In this document: piece by piece, positions 25,527-40,883 of the stretch
Layout: every line of letters begins with the position of its first letter
Numbering within the stretch: the stretch's first letter is position 1
NCBI RefSeq assembly: GCF_019880555.1
Contig: NZ_JAINVU010000004.1
Location: forward strand, 248,001 to 312,000
From: Hephaestia mangrovi
GTDB taxonomy: Bacteria > Pseudomonadota > Alphaproteobacteria > Sphingomonadales > Sphingomonadaceae
Reading direction: 5' to 3'
Length of the DNA stretch: 64,000 nucleotides
Program-made: the position numbers and the translations under genes
The notes under the pieces: generated by a model
Databases searched by the model: none
Seen by the model: only the letters and a program-made list of their open reading frames with translations
Told to the model about the DNA's origin: nothing

Positions 25527-27779
25527 TTACGCCCTGGCCAAATCGAAGCTGCCGCGCAGGCCGCCGACTGAGGATGTGGCGATCCACAGATCGAAAGCGC
25601 CGGGCTCGACCGTCCAGCCGTGCTCGCCCCAGAATTGCAGGTCTTGCCGCTTGAGCGTGAAGCGCACCCGCTGCGTACCGCCGGGCGCGAGGGTCACGCG
25701 CTGGAAGCCCTTCAATTCGCGTACCGGCCGCGTGCGGCTGGCGACGCGATCGTGGATGTAGAGCTGGACGACCTCGGTCCCGGCGCGCTTGCCCACGTTG
25801 GTGAGCAGCGCCGACGCGGCAAGGCTGCCGTCCCACGCCAGTTCGCGATCGACTTGGAGATCGCTGAGCGTGAACCGGGTGTAGCTCAGCCCGTGGCCGA
25901 ACGGATACATCGCCTCGTTCTTCGTCTCGCGATAACGCGCCTTATAGGCCTGATCGCCCTCGTCGGGTGCGGGCCGGCCGGTCGGGCGGTGATCGTAGAA
26001 ATAGGGCTCCTGGCCCGAATAATTGGGGAAGCTCGCCGACAGCTTGGCCGAGGGGTTGACCGCGCCGAACAGCACGTCGGCCACCGCATTGCCCGTCTCG
26101 CTGCCGAGGAACCAGCAGGCGAGGATCGCCGGCGCTTGCTTGACGGCGCCGCTCAGCGCCAGCGCGCGGCCGTGCTTGAGCAGCACGATCACGGGCTTGC
26201 CGGCCGCCGCGACGGCCTCGGCAAGCGCTTGCTGCGCCGGCGGCACGACGATCGCCACGCGCGACTGGTCCTCGCCCGACATGCCCTGATCCTCGCCGAT
26301 CGCGAGGATGACGAGATCGACCGCTTTCGCCGCCGCAACCGCGGCGTCGATCCCGCCGGCGATCGGCTTTTCGACCTCCGAGCCCTTGACGACGGTGAGC
26401 GCGGCCGGATCGGCGAGCCGGGCGCGAATGCCGCTGGCGATATCGACGCCGATCGTCTCGTCCGCCATGAACGCCCAGGGGCCGGCGAGATTGGCCTTGT
26501 CGTCGCCGAACGGGCCGATCAGCGCGATTTTGCCCGGCGCCTTGCCGAGCGGCAGCAGGTCGCCGTCATTCTTGAGCAGCACGATCGAGCGCGCGCCCGA
26601 TTCGCGGGACAAGGCGCGCGTCGCGGGCATCGCCACCTGCGTCTTCTCGCGGGCATAGTCCATCGAGCGATAGGGATTGTCGAACAGCCCGAGTTGCTCC
26701 TTCAGGGTCAGCACGCGCCGCACCGAGGCATCGACCAGCGCCTCGGCCACCTCGCCCTTTTCGACCAGATCGGGCAGCCATTTGTTGTAGAGCCCGCTCT
26801 GCATCGACATGTCGACGCCGGCGGTGAACGCCTTCTTCGCCGCATCGCGGCCGTCGGCGGCATAGCCGTGCGCGATCAGTTCCTCATCGGCGGTATAATC
26901 GGACACGACGAGGCCGCGGAAATGCCATTGATCGCGCAGCAATTCGGTGAGCAGCCAATGGTTGCCGCTGGCGGGTACGCCATCGAGATCGTTGAACGCC
27001 GACATGGTGGTCAGCGCGCCGGCGTCGAACGCGGCCTTGAATGGCGGCAGGTGGATTTCGCGCAACGTCTCCATCGAGATGTCGACGGTATTGTATTCCA
27101 TCCCCGCCGCGACCGCGCCATAGGCCGCGAAATGCTTGGGGCAGGCGGCGACGCGGCTCGGATCGGTGGGGTCGCTGCCCTGGAAGCCGCGCACGCGGGC
27201 GATCGCCATCTGCTGGCCGAGATAGGTGTCCTCGCCGGAGCCTTCGGCGACGCGCCCCCAGCGCTCGTCGCGCGCGACATCGACCATCGGCGCGAAGGTC
27301 CAGTGCATCCCGACCGCGGTGGTTTCCAGCGCGGCGGCGCGCGCGGTGCGCATCGCGAGGTCGGGATCGAACGAGCCCGCCTCGGCGATCGGAATCGGGA
27401 AGACGGTGGCGAGCCCGTGGATCACGTCGCCGGCAAAGACCAGCGGAATCTTGAGCCGGCTCTGCTCGATCGCGGTCTTCTGCGCCCGCCGCGCCCCCGA
27501 CACGCCGACGCCGTTGAACAGCATCCCGATCCGGCCCGCCTTGATGTCGGCGAGCTGTTTTGCCGCATTGCTGCTCACCGCATTGGGATTGAACGGGATA
27601 CGCGGCGGCCGGATCGCGTCACCGAAGCAGGAGAGCTGCCCGGCCTTTTCGGCGAGCGTCATCTTCGCGATCAGGCTCTCGATCCGGTCGCTCTGGGCAA
27701 AGGCGATGCGCGGAGCGAGCGCGAATCCGGCGATCGCGCCGCCGGCCTTGAGCAGCGTGCGGCGAGTTGGCGACGTCAT
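25527..27779 (-). CDS. Glycoside hydrolase family 3 beta-glucosidase (BglX-like), Tat-exported
   Basis: This 750-residue secreted enzyme begins with a twin-arginine signal (TRRTLLKAGG plus a hydrophobic stretch, cut near AFAQ). The (beta/alpha)8 domain follows (residues ~45-370) with 'KHFAAYGA' and the nucleophile Asp in GLVVSDY. The second alpha/beta domain (~400-600) carries the likely acid/base Glu around 'GEDQGMSGEDQSR', and a C-terminal fibronectin-III-like domain has 'SYTRFTLSDL' and 'GTEVVQLYIHD'. It removes terminal beta-glucose-type units from oligosaccharides in the periplasm. A LacI-type operator lies 14 bases before the start, so it is probably sugar-induced. The GAGAGGA ribosome site lies between operator and ATG. 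Confidence 0.95.
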   Translation of the reverse strand: MTSPTRRTLLKAGGAIAGFALAPRIAFAQSDRIESLIAKMTLAEKAGQLSCFGDAIRPPRIPFNPNAVSSNAAKQLADIKAGRIGMLFNGVGVSGARRAQKTAIEQSRLKIPLVFAGDVIHGLATVFPIPIAEAGSFDPDLAMRTARAAALETTAVGMHWTFAPMVDVARDERWGRVAEGSGEDTYLGQQMAIARVRGFQGSDPTDPSRVAACPKHFAAYGAVAAGMEYNTVDISMETLREIHLPPFKAAFDAGALTTMSAFNDLDGVPASGNHWLLTELLRDQWHFRGLVVSDYTADEELIAHGYAADGRDAAKKAFTAGVDMSMQSGLYNKWLPDLVEKGEVAEALVDASVRRVLTLKEQLGLFDNPYRSMDYAREKTQVAMPATRALSRESGARSIVLLKNDGDLLPLGKAPGKIALIGPFGDDKANLAGPWAFMADETIGVDIASGIRARLADPAALTVVKGSEVEKPIAGGIDAAVAAAKAVDLVILAIGEDQGMSGEDQSRVAIVVPPAQQALAEAVAAAGKPVIVLLKHGRALALSGAVKQAPAILACWFLGSETGNAVADVLFGAVNPSAKLSASFPNYSGQEPYFYDHRPTGRPAPDEGDQAYKARYRETKNEAMYPFGHGLSYTRFTLSDLQVDRELAWDGSLAASALLTNVGKRAGTEVVQLYIHDRVASRTRPVRELKGFQRVTLAPGGTQRVRFTLKRQDLQFWGEHGWTVEPGAFDLWIATSSVGGLRGSFDLARA

Positions 27780-27792
27780 CGGGCATCCTCTC

Positions 27793-27808
27793 GTGGAAAC
27801 GGTTACAC
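27793..27808. promoter_or_regulatory. LacI-type operator ahead of the GH3 glycosidase gene
   Basis: GTGGAAACGGTTACAC is a 16-base inverted repeat centred on CG, with pattern GTGnAAnCGnTTnCAC. It lies just upstream of the ribosome site of the glycosidase gene. The pattern and CG centre are those of LacI/GalR regulator sites. No LacI gene is in the window, so the regulator would lie elsewhere. Confidence 0.55.
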
Positions 27809-27884
27809 GCCTTCTATCGCCGATTGTCGCGATGAACGGAACCCCCGGCGGTCAAAGTCGCGATTGGTGTCGGCCTGGTTTGGG

Positions 27885-27918
27885 GAGCCGCCGTCGTCGT
27901 AAGAGGCGACGGCGGCTC
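27885..27918. terminator. Hairpin after the BI-1 gene
   Basis: GAGCCGCCGTCG-(10 bases)-CGACGGCGGCTC forms a 12-bp perfect stem, 13 bases past the BI-1 stop on the minus strand. There is no T tract on either side, so termination may be weak or Rho-aided. Confidence 0.5.
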
Positions 27919-27931
27919 GGTTCGCAGGTGA

Positions 27932-28633
27932 TTATTGCTGCCGCTGGCCGCCGAGGTTGAGCAGCAACTGGAAGAGGTTGACCAGATTGAGATAGAGGCC
28001 GAGCGCGCTCATCAGTGCGAGCTTCTCGGCCCGCTCGGTGCCGCCATAAGCAAGATATTCGGATTTCGCCCGCTGCGTATCCCAGGCGGCGAGCCCGGTG
28101 AATACCGCCACGCCGACCAGCGAGATCGCGGTCTGCAGCGCGCTGGAGGCGAGCAGCAGATTGACCAGCGACGCAGCGACCACGCCGATCAGCCCCATCA
28201 TCAGGAAGCTGGACCAGCGCGACAGGTCGCGCTTGGTAGTGTATCCCCACAGGCTGACCCCGGCGAACATGATCGCCGCGACCAGGAACATCTGGGCGAT
28301 GCTGGCGCCGGTGAACACCAGGAAGATGCTGGCCAGCGATACCCCCATCACCGCGGCGAAGCCGTAAAAGGCGGCGCGTGCGGCGCCCAGTGTCATCCGG
28401 TCGATACGGAAGCTGAGGAAGAACACGAAGGCGAGCGGCGCGAACATCGCCACCCATTTGAGCGGTGTGCCGAAGATCAGCGCGGTTGCCACCGGCGAAG
28501 CGGCGATCGCGGCGGCAACCGCGGCGGTGACGATCAGGCCGATCGCCATCGTGCGATAGACGCCGACCATGTGACGGCGCAGCCCGGCATCGAAATTCGG
28601 GCGGGCGGCGGGGGCGAAGAGCACGCGATCCAT
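27932..28633 (-). CDS. Bax inhibitor-1 (BI-1)/YccA family membrane protein
   Basis: The 233-residue product has seven hydrophobic segments and the family features: an N-terminal 'RRHMVGVYRTMAIGLIVTA', a middle 'SIAQMFLVAAIMFAGVSLWGYTTKRDLS', then 'DTQRAKSEYLAYGG' and a C-terminal 'LALMSALGLYLNLVNLFQLLLNLGGQRQQ'. Relatives are pH-sensitive calcium-leak channels or bind FtsH. The start at 28633 leaves four bases to the stop of the DUF465 gene upstream on the same strand, so the two form one transcript. It lies at the 3' side of the RNA polymerase operon, after its terminator. Confidence 0.93.
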   Translation of the reverse strand: MDRVLFAPAARPNFDAGLRRHMVGVYRTMAIGLIVTAAVAAAIAASPVATALIFGTPLKWVAMFAPLAFVFFLSFRIDRMTLGAARAAFYGFAAVMGVSLASIFLVFTGASIAQMFLVAAIMFAGVSLWGYTTKRDLSRWSSFLMMGLIGVVAASLVNLLLASSALQTAISLVGVAVFTGLAAWDTQRAKSEYLAYGGTERAEKLALMSALGLYLNLVNLFQLLLNLGGQRQQ

Positions 28634-28637
28634 GGCG

Positions 28638-28868
28638 TCAGCCCTCCGCCTGCCGGGGGCCGCGCACCCGCGCGAGCAGCCGGCACGCGGCACGGCGGAA
28701 CTCGGAGGCCTCCGGGATGTGGCGCACCAGCCGATCCTTGACCGCGAGGCGCTGCTTCTTGAGGTGGCGCAGGCGGAAATGGTCGGGCACGCCGCGCGCG
28801 GCCTCGCGCCGGATTTCGCGGTTGAGGTGGCGGTGGGTAGCGATCAGACGCTCGATCAGCGAATTCAT
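28638..28868 (-). CDS. DUF465 (YdcH-like) small protein
   Basis: The 76-residue product matches the DUF465/YdcH family: 'LIERLIATHRHLNREIRRE' then 'FRLRHLKKQRLAVKDRLVRHI', two helices in a likely coiled-coil hairpin; a basic tail follows. The function is not known. GGAGG lies 5 bases before ATG 28868 (a second ATG at 28871 is 2 bases from it). It is four bases upstream of the BI-1 gene on the same strand. Confidence 0.85.
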   Translation of the reverse strand: MNSLIERLIATHRHLNREIRREAARGVPDHFRLRHLKKQRLAVKDRLVRHIPEASEFRRAACRLLARVRGPRQAEG

Positions 28869-28871
28869 CAT

Positions 28872-29072
28872 GTCCTCCAAATCGAAGTTGCATTCGAAAT
28901 CGAGGGCGTCGGTGGAAGAGGGACAGGTACGTCCGAACTGCACCGAGCACGCTCGATGCGGTCCGACATCACGGAGGCTTGTGAGAAGCCGCCGCCAGAG
29001 GGGCCCGGTCCGCTCCATCGTGATAACGCGGCGAAGCTGAACGGGGGATGACAGGTTGGGGGCCGTTGCGGC
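28872..29072. other. Gap between the rpoC terminator and the DUF465 gene
   Basis: These ~200 bases should hold the promoter of the DUF465-BI-1 pair (minus strand). No convincing -35/-10 pair or gene was found. Confidence 0.4.
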
Positions 29073-29116
29073 CAAAAAGAAACCGCCGCCCGGTTGCCCG
29101 GACGGCGGTTCTTTTT
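29073..29116 (-). terminator. Rho-independent terminator of rpoBC
   Basis: On the minus strand a stem of ~13 bp (29110-29097 with 29093-29081, one mismatch) around a 3-base loop is followed by TTTCTTTTT. The plus strand also ends the hairpin in CTTTTT, so it can work both ways. It lies 23 bases past the rpoC stop. Confidence 0.92.
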
Positions 29117-29139
29117 CGTGTCAGCGTCTCAGCCGGGGA

Positions 29140-33414
<4,275 letters not shown>

Positions 33415-33489
33415 AATTCAGTTTCCTCTGAGGGAAAATCTTGGGGCAGGGGGCGGGGAAGGGCGCCGCCGAAGCGACGCCCCGCCTGA

Positions 33490-37638
<4,149 letters not shown>

Positions 37639-37983
37639 GTTTTAGATTCGCCCTCGTCGATCAGAATGTCGCATCCGGATGCCACCGGAAGGGGGCGCGC
37701 AAGACGACGCAAAAAGCCGCGTGTTCGCCTCCTTCGGGGAGGAAAACCGCAGCTTGCAGCGTCGTGAAACCATCGCCATCCCATTCGCCCGATGCGTTGC
37801 GCGACGACGCATCATTTCCCGGATGTCGTGGATATGGACGGCGATATAGGATCGCGGGGCACGCGTGTCAATTGTGCGACACCTCGCGCGTGAAATGCGT
37901 CCTGGCGCGTGTCGGCCCATTCGCCGGTTGGCAAGCGTTCAGCTTGCGGCGATTAGGGCGGCTGATTGTTTCCTGTCGGACAG
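37639..37983. other. 345-base gap between rpoB and the opposed proline-rich gene
   Basis: The gap holds the rpoB promoter and a ~200-base leader on the minus strand, including a small hairpin CCTCC-CCGAA-GGAGG (37727-37741) followed 12 bases on by CGGCTTTTTGC, which may be an attenuator. The promoter of the plus-strand gene must also be here; none is clear by eye. Confidence 0.55.
37843..37871 (-). promoter_or_regulatory. Sigma-70 promoter of rpoBC
   Basis: On the minus strand TTGACA (37871-37866) is followed after 17 bases by TATATC (37848-37843), a near-perfect housekeeping promoter. It lies ~200 bases before the rpoB start and gives rpoBC its own transcription. Confidence 0.8.
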
Positions 37984-39159
37984 ATGATGCGTTTCCCGCC
38001 GTTCAACACGCCACGACCGCGCCGCCGCCCGGCGCTGATCGCGCTCGCCGCCGGCGCCGCGCCGGTCGCCGCCCAGACCACGCCGGCGCAGCCGCCGGCC
38101 AACAGCCAGGCGCCGCAGACGCTTCCCGGCCTCGACAATTTCTCGATCGCGCCGCGCACGCCGATGCCGATGCCGGTTCCCACCCCGACGCCCACGCCCA
38201 GTCCGGCGGCGCCGCTGACCGTCCAGCCGCTGCCGAGCCCGACGCCGACCCCGCGTGCTGCGCCTTCTCGCGCGGCCCGCAGTCCGGCGCCTGTGCCAAA
38301 GCCATCACCGACGCCGGCTGCCACCCCGACCGCTACCCCTGGCGCAACGTCAAGTGCCACGCCGTCCGCGGCCGCAACGCCGGTTCCCGCTGAAACCGCG
38401 ACGCCCGCGGCGGTCCCGGCGCCCGCGCCCGCCGCCGCACCGGGCCATTCCTTGTTGTGGATCGCGCTGTTCATCGTCCTGTTGCTGCTGCCTGCGCTTG
38501 GCGTCGTCTTGTGGTTCCTGCGCCGCAGCCCGGCCGGTGCCGTGCCGGCCGACGCGGCATGGGACGAGGATGACGAGGATTGGATCGCGCCCGATCAGCT
38601 TGTCCCGGCGCCCGCGCCGCGTCCGGTTGTCCCGCCGCGCCAGCCCCCCGGCACCGCGACGCGGCCGCGCCTCGAAATCGGCTTCACCCCACGCAGCGCG
38701 GGCACCGATGGCGGTCGCGCCGCGGTCGATTACGATCTCGTCGTCAGGAACACCGGCAATGCCGCGGCGGAGGGCGTGCAGATGCGCGTCGAGCTGGTCA
38801 CGGCGGGGAACAGCCACGATGCCGAGTTGCAGGCGCGGCTCGATGCCCCGATCGAAAAGCCGATGATCGCGCCGTTCACACTCGCTGCCGGCCAGGCCCG
38901 CCCGATTCGCGCGCTCGCGCAATTGCCCAAGGCCGCAATCAACGTCGTGGCGGTGCAGGGGCGGCCGATGTTCGTGCCGATCGTCGCCGTCGACCTGCGA
39001 TACCGCTGGCCCGGCGGCGAGGCCCAGACCGCCGGGAGCTTCGTCATCGGCATCGCGCCGAAGGCAGGCGAGCGGATGCGCCCGTTCTGGCTCGACGGCG
39101 CACCGCGCATGTATGACGCGGTGACGGCGCGCCCGCATGCGGTGGGGGTGAGGCGATAG
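37984..39159 (+). CDS. Proline-rich membrane protein of unknown function inside the RNA polymerase locus
   Basis: The 391-residue product has a basic start and a signal-like hydrophobic stretch (residues ~17-30). A long low-complexity linker of Pro, Thr, Ala and Ser follows (~30-150), then one membrane segment (LLWIALFIVLLLLPALGVVLWFL, ~157-179), an acidic patch (WDEDDEDW) and a C-terminal beta-rich domain (~225-391) with 'RPRLEIGFTPRSAG', 'VDYDLVVRNTGNAAAEGVQMRVELV', like an immunoglobulin-type fold. The Pro/Thr linker looks suited to span the periplasm or cell wall. It lies opposed between rpoB and rplL, where most bacteria have no gene. I recognise no named family. Confidence 0.8.
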   Translation: MMRFPPFNTPRPRRRPALIALAAGAAPVAAQTTPAQPPANSQAPQTLPGLDNFSIAPRTPMPMPVPTPTPTPSPAAPLTVQPLPSPTPTPRAAPSRAARSPAPVPKPSPTPAATPTATPGATSSATPSAAATPVPAETATPAAVPAPAPAAAPGHSLLWIALFIVLLLLPALGVVLWFLRRSPAGAVPADAAWDEDDEDWIAPDQLVPAPAPRPVVPPRQPPGTATRPRLEIGFTPRSAGTDGGRAAVDYDLVVRNTGNAAAEGVQMRVELVTAGNSHDAELQARLDAPIEKPMIAPFTLAAGQARPIRALAQLPKAAINVVAVQGRPMFVPIVAVDLRYRWPGGEAQTAGSFVIGIAPKAGERMRPFWLDGAPRMYDAVTARPHAVGVRR

Positions 39160-39394
39160 CCCCGAGCTGACCGTCACTCCGGACTCGTTCCGGGGGTCCA
39201 ATGCGCCTCAAGCTATATCGTTCGTGGATGGTTGGATGCCGGAACAAGTCCGGCATGACGGGTTGGTTGATAACGTGTCTCCACACATCGTCACCGGCGA
39301 ACTTGTTTCAGGGTCCACGGACCAACGCCGGCGACACGCGCGACGCGACTGATGCGCCATGGATGCTGAAACACGTTCAGTATGACGGGCACAA
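39160..39394. repeat. Gap with repeat copies (GTTCGTGGATGG type and copy 3)
   Basis: This stretch holds GTCACTCCGGACTCGTTCCGGGGGTCC (~39171-39200), a copy at ~39221-39262 that closely matches ~16720-16757, and a full dispersed repeat in reverse at ~39288-39390, ending CATGGATGCTGAAACACGTTCAGTATGACGG. No gene is seen. Confidence 0.65.
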
Positions 39395-39434
39395 AAAAGG
39401 GCGGCCCCCGCGCGGGAGCCGCCCCTTCTTTTGC
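39395..39434 (-). terminator. Rho-independent terminator of rplJL
   Basis: On the minus strand GGGGCGGC-(12 bases)-GCCGCCC (39427-39401) is followed by six T (39400-39395). It lies 40-odd bases past the rplL stop and isolates rplJL from rpoBC. Confidence 0.9.
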
Positions 39435-39476
39435 TCTCGGCCCCGGCTTGCACCGAGGCCACGCAAGCCTTGCGGC

Positions 39477-39860
39477 TTACTTCAGCTCGACGGTCGCGCC
39501 GGCGGCTTCGAGCTGGGCCTTGATCTTCTCGGCCTCTTCCTTGTTCACGCCTTCCTTGACGGCCTTCGGCGCGCCCTCGACGAGGGCCTTCGCCTCGGTC
39601 AGGCCGAGCTGGGTGATGGCGCGGACTTCCTTGATGACGTTGATCTTCTTGCCACCGTCGCCGGTGAGGATCACGTCGAACTCGTCCTTGGCCTCTTCGG
39701 CCGCGGCGCCACCACCGGCACCGCCGGCGGCCGGGCCGGCGACGGCGACGGCCGCAGCAGCCGAGACGCCCCACTTCTCTTCGAGAAGCTTGGCAAGGTC
39801 AGCCGCCTCGAGGACGGTCAGTTCGGAAAGCTGGTCAACCAGCGCGTTCAGGTCTGCCAT
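39477..39860 (-). CDS. rplL: 50S ribosomal protein L7/L12
   Basis: The 127-residue stalk protein has the N-terminal dimer domain ([20 protein letters not shown]), the Ala/Gly-rich hinge (residues ~35-55) and the C-terminal domain that recruits translation factors ('[20 protein letters not shown]', '[20 protein letters not shown]', '[18 protein letters not shown]'). Multiple dimers bind L10. A GGAGACT site lies 7 bases before ATG. It follows rplJ by 72 bases and ends at a terminator. Confidence 0.98.
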   Translation of the reverse strand: MADLNALVDQLSELTVLEAADLAKLLEEKWGVSAAAAVAVAGPAAGGAGGGAAAEEAKDEFDVILTGDGGKKINVIKEVRAITQLGLTEAKALVEGAPKAVKEGVNKEEAEKIKAQLEAAGATVELK

Positions 39861-39932
39861 TTTTAAGTCTCCATGCGGGGCTCAACTGCCCCAATCGGTT
39901 CAAAACAAAAGCTGTTCGCTTGACGATCGCTG

Positions 39933-40448
39933 TCAGGCGGCATCCTTGGCGCCATAGGCACCGAACACGCGCGCGAGCTTCGCGGCAGGCGCATTCGAAA
40001 GCTGGGCGAGCTTGGTCGCGGGCGCCTGGACGAGGCCCACGATCTTGGCCCGCAGCTCGTCGAGCGACGGCAGCGACGCGAGTGCGTTCACACCTTTGAC
40101 GTCGAGAACGGTCGTTCCCATGCCACCGCCGACGATTTCCAACTTGTCGTTGGTCTTCGCGAAATCCGACACCACCTTGGCGGCGGCGACCGGATCGGTC
40201 GAGGTAGCCAGGGCCACCGGCCCGGTCAGCAGGTCGCTGAGCCCGGCATAATCGGTGTCCTTGAGCGCGATCTTGGCAAGCTTGTTCTTCGAGACCTTGT
40301 AGGTCGCGCCGGCTTCCCGCATTTTGATCCGAAGCTCGGTCGACTGCGCGACAGTGAGCCCGAGGTTGCGGGTGACGACCACCACGCCGACCTCGTTGAA
40401 GGTGCGGTTCAGCTCGGCAACGGCCTCGGTCTTTTGAGCACGATCCAT
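39933..40448 (-). CDS. rplJ: 50S ribosomal protein L10
   Basis: The 171-residue protein anchors the L7/L12 stalk to the ribosome. It begins '[20 protein letters not shown]', carries the RNA-binding '[19 protein letters not shown]' and ends with the helix that binds L7/L12 dimers ('[24 protein letters not shown]'). GGAGAATGGC precedes ATG 40448. It is transcribed with rplL from a consensus promoter ~240 bases upstream; the long leader between is where L10 represses its own mRNA in many bacteria. rplK and rplA are not upstream; oligopeptidase B is, on the other strand. Confidence 0.97.
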   Translation of the reverse strand: MDRAQKTEAVAELNRTFNEVGVVVVTRNLGLTVAQSTELRIKMREAGATYKVSKNKLAKIALKDTDYAGLSDLLTGPVALATSTDPVAAAKVVSDFAKTNDKLEIVGGGMGTTVLDVKGVNALASLPSLDELRAKIVGLVQAPATKLAQLSNAPAAKLARVFGAYGAKDAA

Positions 40449-40684
40449 GCCATTCTCCACGTTTGGCGGCTCCGAAGAACCGCCGGTTACACGCCGGGCA
40501 AGGCGCGAACGCCGCACCCGGTTTTGTCCTTGCGATGGGGAAGGGCGCCGCATGGACGCGGCAGACCGGCAAGCGCCGGCCTTGAAATCCTTTTCCCCGT
40601 CTCGGCGAGAAATCAAGGGCGCAAGGCCCACTCGCTGTCTCGGACGAGACTCGGCCCACGCACGCGCAGGACGAGGTGGCCGGC
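40449..40684 (-). promoter_or_regulatory. Long structured leader of rplJL (possible L10-binding leader)
   Basis: The ~235 transcribed bases ahead of rplJ contain several strong hairpins. One is GGCGGTTC-TTCG-GAGCCGCC (two mismatches allowed), ending about 20 bases before the start codon. Such a long leader fits known L10-L7/L12 feedback control. I could not confirm the kink-turn consensus by eye. Confidence 0.5.
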
Positions 40685-40712
40685 ACTCTACAGGCGTGCG
40701 CGGAAAAGTCAA
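40685..40712 (-). promoter_or_regulatory. Sigma-70 promoter of rplJL
   Basis: On the minus strand TTGACT (40712-40707), a 16-base spacer and TAGAGT (40690-40685) form a good housekeeping promoter. It gives rplJL its own start, about 240 bases ahead of the rplJ ATG. Confidence 0.7.
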
Positions 40713-40730
40713 CCGCGCGCCTTCCTTCCC

Positions 40731-40832
40731 CGTCATGCTGGACTTGTTTCATCATCCATGGTGCAACGCTGGCGCCGTGGGCGTCGCTGATGTTGGGCCA
40801 TGGCCCCTGAAACGAGTTCAGGGTGACGAGTG
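40731..40832 (+). repeat. Dispersed intergenic repeat, copy 4
   Basis: The copy runs CGTCATGCTGGACTTGTTTCATCATCCATGG ... GGGCCATGGCCCCTGAAACGAGTTCAGGGTGACG, with the same end blocks as copies 1-3. It lies between the rplJ promoter and the oligopeptidase B gene. Confidence 0.7.
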
Positions 40833-40883
40833 GTATTGATACCCCTCGACTAGGCCACCAGCCTCGCGATAGGGCTGCCAGCC

